A DNA stretch of 8,654 nt from an uncultured Lachnospiraceae bacterium (GTDB lineage: Bacteria; Bacillota_A; Clostridia; Lachnospirales; Lachnospiraceae). Positions 7,314 to 8,654 of this stretch are shown piece after piece. A model generated the notes under the pieces. The model saw nothing but the letters and a program-made list of their open reading frames with translations, searched no databases and had not been told where the DNA came from. The first letter of the stretch is position 1. Each line of letters opens with the position of its first letter. The stretch spans positions 1-8,654 of the forward strand of contig CAMWMM010000188.1 in the NCBI GenBank assembly GCA_947175285.1, read 5' to 3'. A program made the position numbers and the translations under genes.

Positions 7314-7354
7314 AAGCGGACTGTACACCGATGGCTTAATTCAACAGTCCGCTT
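7314..7354 (-). promoter_or_regulatory. Leader hairpin of the RiPP operon
   Basis: A perfect 11-bp inverted repeat, AAGCGGACTGT (7314-7324) and ACAGTCCGCTT (7344-7354), encloses 19 nt. In the minus-strand transcript it lies about 60 nt before the first gene, with no U-run after it, so it is not a simple terminator for the operon. On the + strand it is followed by TTTTATT and could stop antisense transcription. A 5' stabiliser, an attenuator or a leftover terminator are all possible. Confidence 0.7.
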
Positions 7355-7406
7355 TTATTGCAGCAATACAATGAACACAATATATTCTATTCCGGTACAA
7401 TAATGT

Positions 7407-7454
7407 TTAGCATACGATTTGAGCTACTAATTTCATTACTATCTTTTCTACCAT
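7407..7454 (-). pseudogene. 15-codon agrB-like reading frame after the RiPP promoter
   Basis: Translates as MVEKIVMKLVAQIVC and then TAA. The first 14 codons align without gaps to the AgrB start MVEKMAIRIINQME: five residues are identical (MVEK and Gln12) and most of the rest are conservative. The first 40 nt match agrB at 27 positions. The ATG also sits at nearly the same distance from its promoter (18 nt after the -10, against 22 for agrB). AAAGGA lies 8 nt upstream, but the predicted transcript starts at about that point, so translation is uncertain. I read it as a remnant of an agrB 5' end carried along with the promoter; a short functional leader peptide is the alternative. Confidence 0.55.
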
Positions 7455-7472
7455 ACCTAATATCCTTTTTTA

Positions 7473-7500
7473 AGTATAAAGAAAAATCAATATAAAACAA
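7473..7500 (-). promoter_or_regulatory. Promoter of the RiPP operon
   Basis: On the minus strand TTGTTT (-35, 7495-7500), a 16-bp spacer and TATACT (-10, 7473-7478) predict a start near 7466. The -35 begins exactly 6 bp after the last CTGCAA of the operator at 7507-7540, as at the other two promoters. The imperfect -35 fits dependence on an activator. It would drive all seven genes from the acyl-carrier-related protein to the exporter, since no other clear promoter or terminator lies between them. Confidence 0.72.
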
Positions 7501-7506
7501 TATACT

Positions 7507-7540
7507 TTGCAGAATGTGGACCTTTTTTGCAGAAAACGGC
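7507..7540 (-). promoter_or_regulatory. Paired direct-repeat operator 2 (LytTR/AgrA-like), RiPP operon
   Basis: Half-sites TTGCAGAATGTGGA (7507-7520) and TTGCAGAAAACGGC (7527-7540) lie 20 bp apart. The promoter-distal half is identical to those of operators 1 and 3, while the promoter-proximal half differs by one or two bases. The site abuts the RiPP promoter and links the operon to agr control. Confidence 0.72.
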
Positions 7541-7598
7541 ACAAAAAAACCTTTCAGATGCACTATACCATTCTGAAAGGCTTTTTCTTATACTTAAT
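7508..7598. repeat. 91-bp direct repeat, right copy (terminator plus operator cassette)
   Basis: Matches 141-231 with 5 substitutions and no gaps. Here it lies between agrD and the RiPP operon. It spans the operator, the A7 tract, the terminator hairpin and a TAA at 7594-7596, where the left copy has the exporter's stop codon. Confidence 0.9.
7543..7585 (-). terminator. Rho-independent terminator after agrBD
   Basis: In the minus-strand transcript TCTGAAAGG/CCTTTCAGA form a perfect 9-bp stem (7572-7580 with 7550-7558) around a 13-nt loop, followed by seven U (7543-7549). It ends the agrBD transcript, and its U-run leads directly into operator 2. Flanking A and T runs could make it bidirectional. 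Confidence 0.88.
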
Positions 7599-7623
7599 TT
7601 TCTTGTTCAACACAATCTTTGAT
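7594..7623 (-). pseudogene. Possible vestige of an exporter 3' end
   Basis: Immediately beyond the cassette the minus strand reads IKDCVEQEN then TAA, in the register of the exporter's LKIMMEKAD then TGA at the left copy. Lys and Glu are identical and several others are conservative. In-frame TAA codons precede it, so only about nine codons remain. The match is short and could be chance, but its position at the same edge of a clear duplication makes a remnant plausible. Confidence 0.35.
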
Positions 7624-7654
7624 TTATTATTATTGCCACATTAACTATTAAATC

Positions 7655-7804
7655 TTAATCCTCTTTCCTTTTCGGTCTTTTCGGCTGATGACCAATTCCC
7701 ATACAAATAGGCGGATCACCCCATATATCTTTTTGAACTTCATTGCGAACAATCCTCTCCACTACCTTGAGTGCCATTTTTTTGATTTTTCCATTTTTCT
7801 TCAT
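7655..7804 (-). CDS. agrD: AgrD-type cyclic autoinducer precursor
   Basis: A 49-residue precursor of the quorum-sensing peptide processed by AgrB. Residues 1-25 form a basic amphipathic helix (KIKKMALKVVERIV) that would hold it at the membrane. The core PPICMGIG contains the only Cys (34), and HQPKRPKRKED is the C-terminal tail. The layout parallels Listeria AgrD, where the ring ACFMFV is followed by YEPKSP, so the predicted pheromone is a five-residue thiolactone ring from Cys34 to Gly38 (CMGIG) with a short N-terminal extension. The tail is unusually basic for AgrD. The start is the ATG at 7802-7804, which overlaps the agrB stop (ATGA) and has GGAGG 8 nt upstream. The frame stays open upstream to 7858, but those codons lie inside agrB. 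A terminator follows at 7543-7585. Confidence 0.85.
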   Translation of the reverse strand: MKKNGKIKKMALKVVERIVRNEVQKDIWGDPPICMGIGHQPKRPKRKED

Positions 7805-8385
7805 TTTACACATACCTCCTGTTTTGTAATTTTTGCCAAACACATCAGAAACGCACATAATATGATAGCCACTGACATATATCCAATATAAAGAATATCA
7901 GCTTTCAGATAAACTAAAACAGCAATTATCATTACTTCAATTAAGACAACCAGTCTTGCCGCTTTCTTAGACTCTTGCAACTCGCTTTTACTCATATCCA
8001 TATTAGGATGGTTTATTGTCCCTATAATACAGATTAAAGTTATTGCAAAAAATAGCAGTCCATACATAATAGGCTGATTTATGCAAAGCATAGGTACAAT
8101 CTGTATAACCACAATATAAGTTATAACCGTCCCTAGATAACACTGCCAAAACTCATACGCATGAAATCCCCCTGTCCGTTTCCTCAAAGAAAGAAAAAAC
8201 ATAATAAAACAAATCGTTGGTAAAAATTGCCTGAATATCAATCCTAAAAGCAACATAGTTCCAACAGTTATAGCATGTTCCACCATACCTATTAATGCAT
8301 ATTCATAATATTCACAGTTTGATTTGCTTATTATCTTTTCCATCTCCATTTGATTGATGATCCTTATTGCCATCTTCTCTACCAT
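7801..8385 (-). CDS. agrB: AgrB-type peptide-processing membrane protease
   Basis: A 194-residue polytopic membrane endopeptidase that cuts the AgrD tail and forms the thiolactone. The family's catalytic pair is present with correct spacing: His75 and Cys82 in GGFHAYEFWQC, seven residues apart as in S. aureus AgrB (His77/Cys84), and preceded by the typical RKRTGG. Hydrophobic spans fall at about 30-50, 55-67, 84-100, 105-122, 144-160 and 165-184. Length is normal for the family. The start ATG has a strong AAGGAGG site. The agrB stop overlaps the agrD start by 4 bp, so the two are translationally coupled. Its own promoter and operator lie immediately upstream, implying autoinduction. The AgrC partner gene immediately upstream appears damaged. 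Confidence 0.93.
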   Translation of the reverse strand: MVEKMAIRIINQMEMEKIISKSNCEYYEYALIGMVEHAITVGTMLLLGLIFRQFLPTICFIMFFLSLRKRTGGFHAYEFWQCYLGTVITYIVVIQIVPMLCINQPIMYGLLFFAITLICIIGTINHPNMDMSKSELQESKKAARLVVLIEVMIIAVLVYLKADILYIGYMSVAIILCAFLMCLAKITKQEVCVK

Positions 8386-8407
8386 AAATATGCCTCCTTA
8401 GTTATTC

Positions 8408-8435
8408 AGTATGAATTATATATATGAAAATTCAA
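8408..8435 (-). promoter_or_regulatory. Promoter of agrBD
   Basis: On the minus strand TTGAAT (-35, 8430-8435), a 16-bp spacer and CATACT (-10, 8408-8413) put the start near 8401, giving a leader of about 16 nt that still includes AAGGAGG. The 6-bp distance from the operator matches the other two promoters exactly. A TATAAT at 8415-8420 is closer to consensus but has no -35 at a workable distance. Confidence 0.65.
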
Positions 8436-8441
8436 GCCATT

Positions 8442-8475
8442 TTGCAGAAAATGGACATTTTTTGCAGAAAACGGC
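8442..8475 (-). promoter_or_regulatory. Paired direct-repeat operator 3 (LytTR/AgrA-like), agrBD
   Basis: Half-sites TTGCAGAAAATGGA (8442-8455) and TTGCAGAAAACGGC (8462-8475) lie 20 bp apart. The site sits between the AgrC-like gene and agrB. An AgrA-type regulator binding here would give positive feedback on pheromone production. Confidence 0.72.
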
Positions 8476-8478
8476 AAT

Positions 8479-8504
8479 AAAATGGTTTTAGAACCAATCA
8501 TTTT
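8479..8504 (-). terminator. Weak terminator after the AgrC-like gene
   Basis: In minus-strand RNA UGGUU-CUAA-AACCA forms a 5-bp stem followed by UUUUAUU, with an upstream AAAA able to extend pairing across a bulge. It begins about 10 nt after the TGA of the kinase fragment. As at the other two boundaries its U-run leads into the operator. The short stem makes it leaky at best. Confidence 0.5.
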
Positions 8505-8514
8505 AACATTGCAT

Positions 8515-8654
8515 TCATGCAGGAATAATAATTGAAAAGTAAAATTCTTTATTCTTATCTTCAATAACATATGCTCCACAATATTTCACTATGATTTTTA
8601 ACACATTCTATATGCCTACACCATCTTCTTCCACATTTGATATTTTCGTAGATT
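8515..8654 (-). pseudogene. AgrC-like sensor kinase, 3' end, interrupted by a TAG stop
   Basis: The reading frame enters from beyond the right edge and gives STKISNVEEDGVGI, then TAG (8608-8610), then 30 more codons in the same frame starting NVLKIIVKYCG and ending EFYFSIIIPA, then TGA (8515-8517). Both sides match the C-terminus of AgrC-type GHKL histidine kinases: DGVGI-x-NV is the ATP-binding G2 box, and the F-x-F-S-I-x-I-P end is typical. Because the frame is kept and only one codon is stop, a single substitution from a Lys, Glu or Gln codon explains it. The shortened protein would lose the last strands and helix of the ATPase domain and would probably be inactive or weak. A sequencing error or suppression of the amber codon are alternatives. 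The rest of the gene, and any agrA, are outside the window. Confidence 0.75.

Noticed and set aside
7805..7858. Longer N-terminus for AgrD starting MCVSDVF
   Set aside because: These codons lie within agrB in another frame. The ATG at 7802-7804 has GGAGG 8 nt upstream and gives a normal AgrD length.
7688..7891. + strand frame of 67 codons opposite agrD and agrB
   Set aside because: It is antisense to the overlapping agrBD pair, which is well supported by catalytic residues and start signals; it shows no binding site or motif.
8415..8420. TATAAT as the agrB -10 box
   Set aside because: No -35 fits at 16-18 bp (AAAATG at 17). CATACT at 8408-8413 gives the spacing shared with the other two promoters.
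1..8654. CRISPR arrays, tRNA or rRNA genes, insertion sequences
   Set aside because: No regularly spaced repeat-spacer pattern, no cloverleaf or rRNA sequence and no transposase reading frame were seen.

Overview
The window is AT-rich Firmicutes DNA with strong AGGAGG-type ribosome binding sites, and every gene lies on the minus strand. The gene content (a Cys-rich peptide with a CcpM-like radical SAM maturase, AgrB/AgrD with a Listeria-like precursor layout, and a 248-residue protein of a type I associate with gut clostridia) suggests a member of the Clostridia, probably Lachnospiraceae. The taxonomic call is an inference from families; nothing in the window is a phylogenetic marker.

Read in the direction of transcription (right to left), the window holds three blocks. 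(1) 8654-7655 is an agr-type quorum-sensing locus: the 3' end of an AgrC-like sensor kinase with an in-frame TAG stop, then agrB and agrD, which overlap by 4 bp. (2) 7540-227 is a ribosomally made, modified peptide (RiPP) operon: an acyl-carrier-related protein whose canonical serine position is alanine, a 65-residue Cys-rich precursor, a radical SAM/SPASM maturase, a TIGR04066-like maturation protein, an unassigned 248-residue protein, a subtilisin-like protease, and an ABC exporter with no peptidase domain of its own. (3) 173-1 is the promoter and leader of a further operon that continues out of the window to the left.

The blocks are tied together by one regulatory design that occurs three times. 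Each has a pair of TTGCAGAAA direct repeats with a 20-bp period, then (on the minus strand) exactly 6 bp, a TTGnnn -35, a 16-bp spacer and a -10. The copies precede agrB, the RiPP operon and the off-window operon. They look like paired sites for an AgrA-type LytTR response regulator, so the peptide pheromone made by AgrBD would control itself, the RiPP operon and at least one more operon.

The block boundaries are duplicated DNA. A 91-bp terminator-plus-operator cassette flanks the RiPP operon as direct repeats with 5 mismatches (141-231 and 7508-7598). The right copy carries what may be a vestige of an exporter C-terminus on one side. On the other side, just after its promoter, is a 15-codon reading frame that resembles the start of agrB. 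This suggests that operons were added or removed here by recombination between cassettes.

Proposed workflow: the acyl-carrier-related protein, the TIGR04066-like protein and the radical SAM enzyme act on the Cys-rich precursor, the subtilase may remove the leader or mature the product, and the ABC protein exports it. The 248-residue protein has no assigned role.
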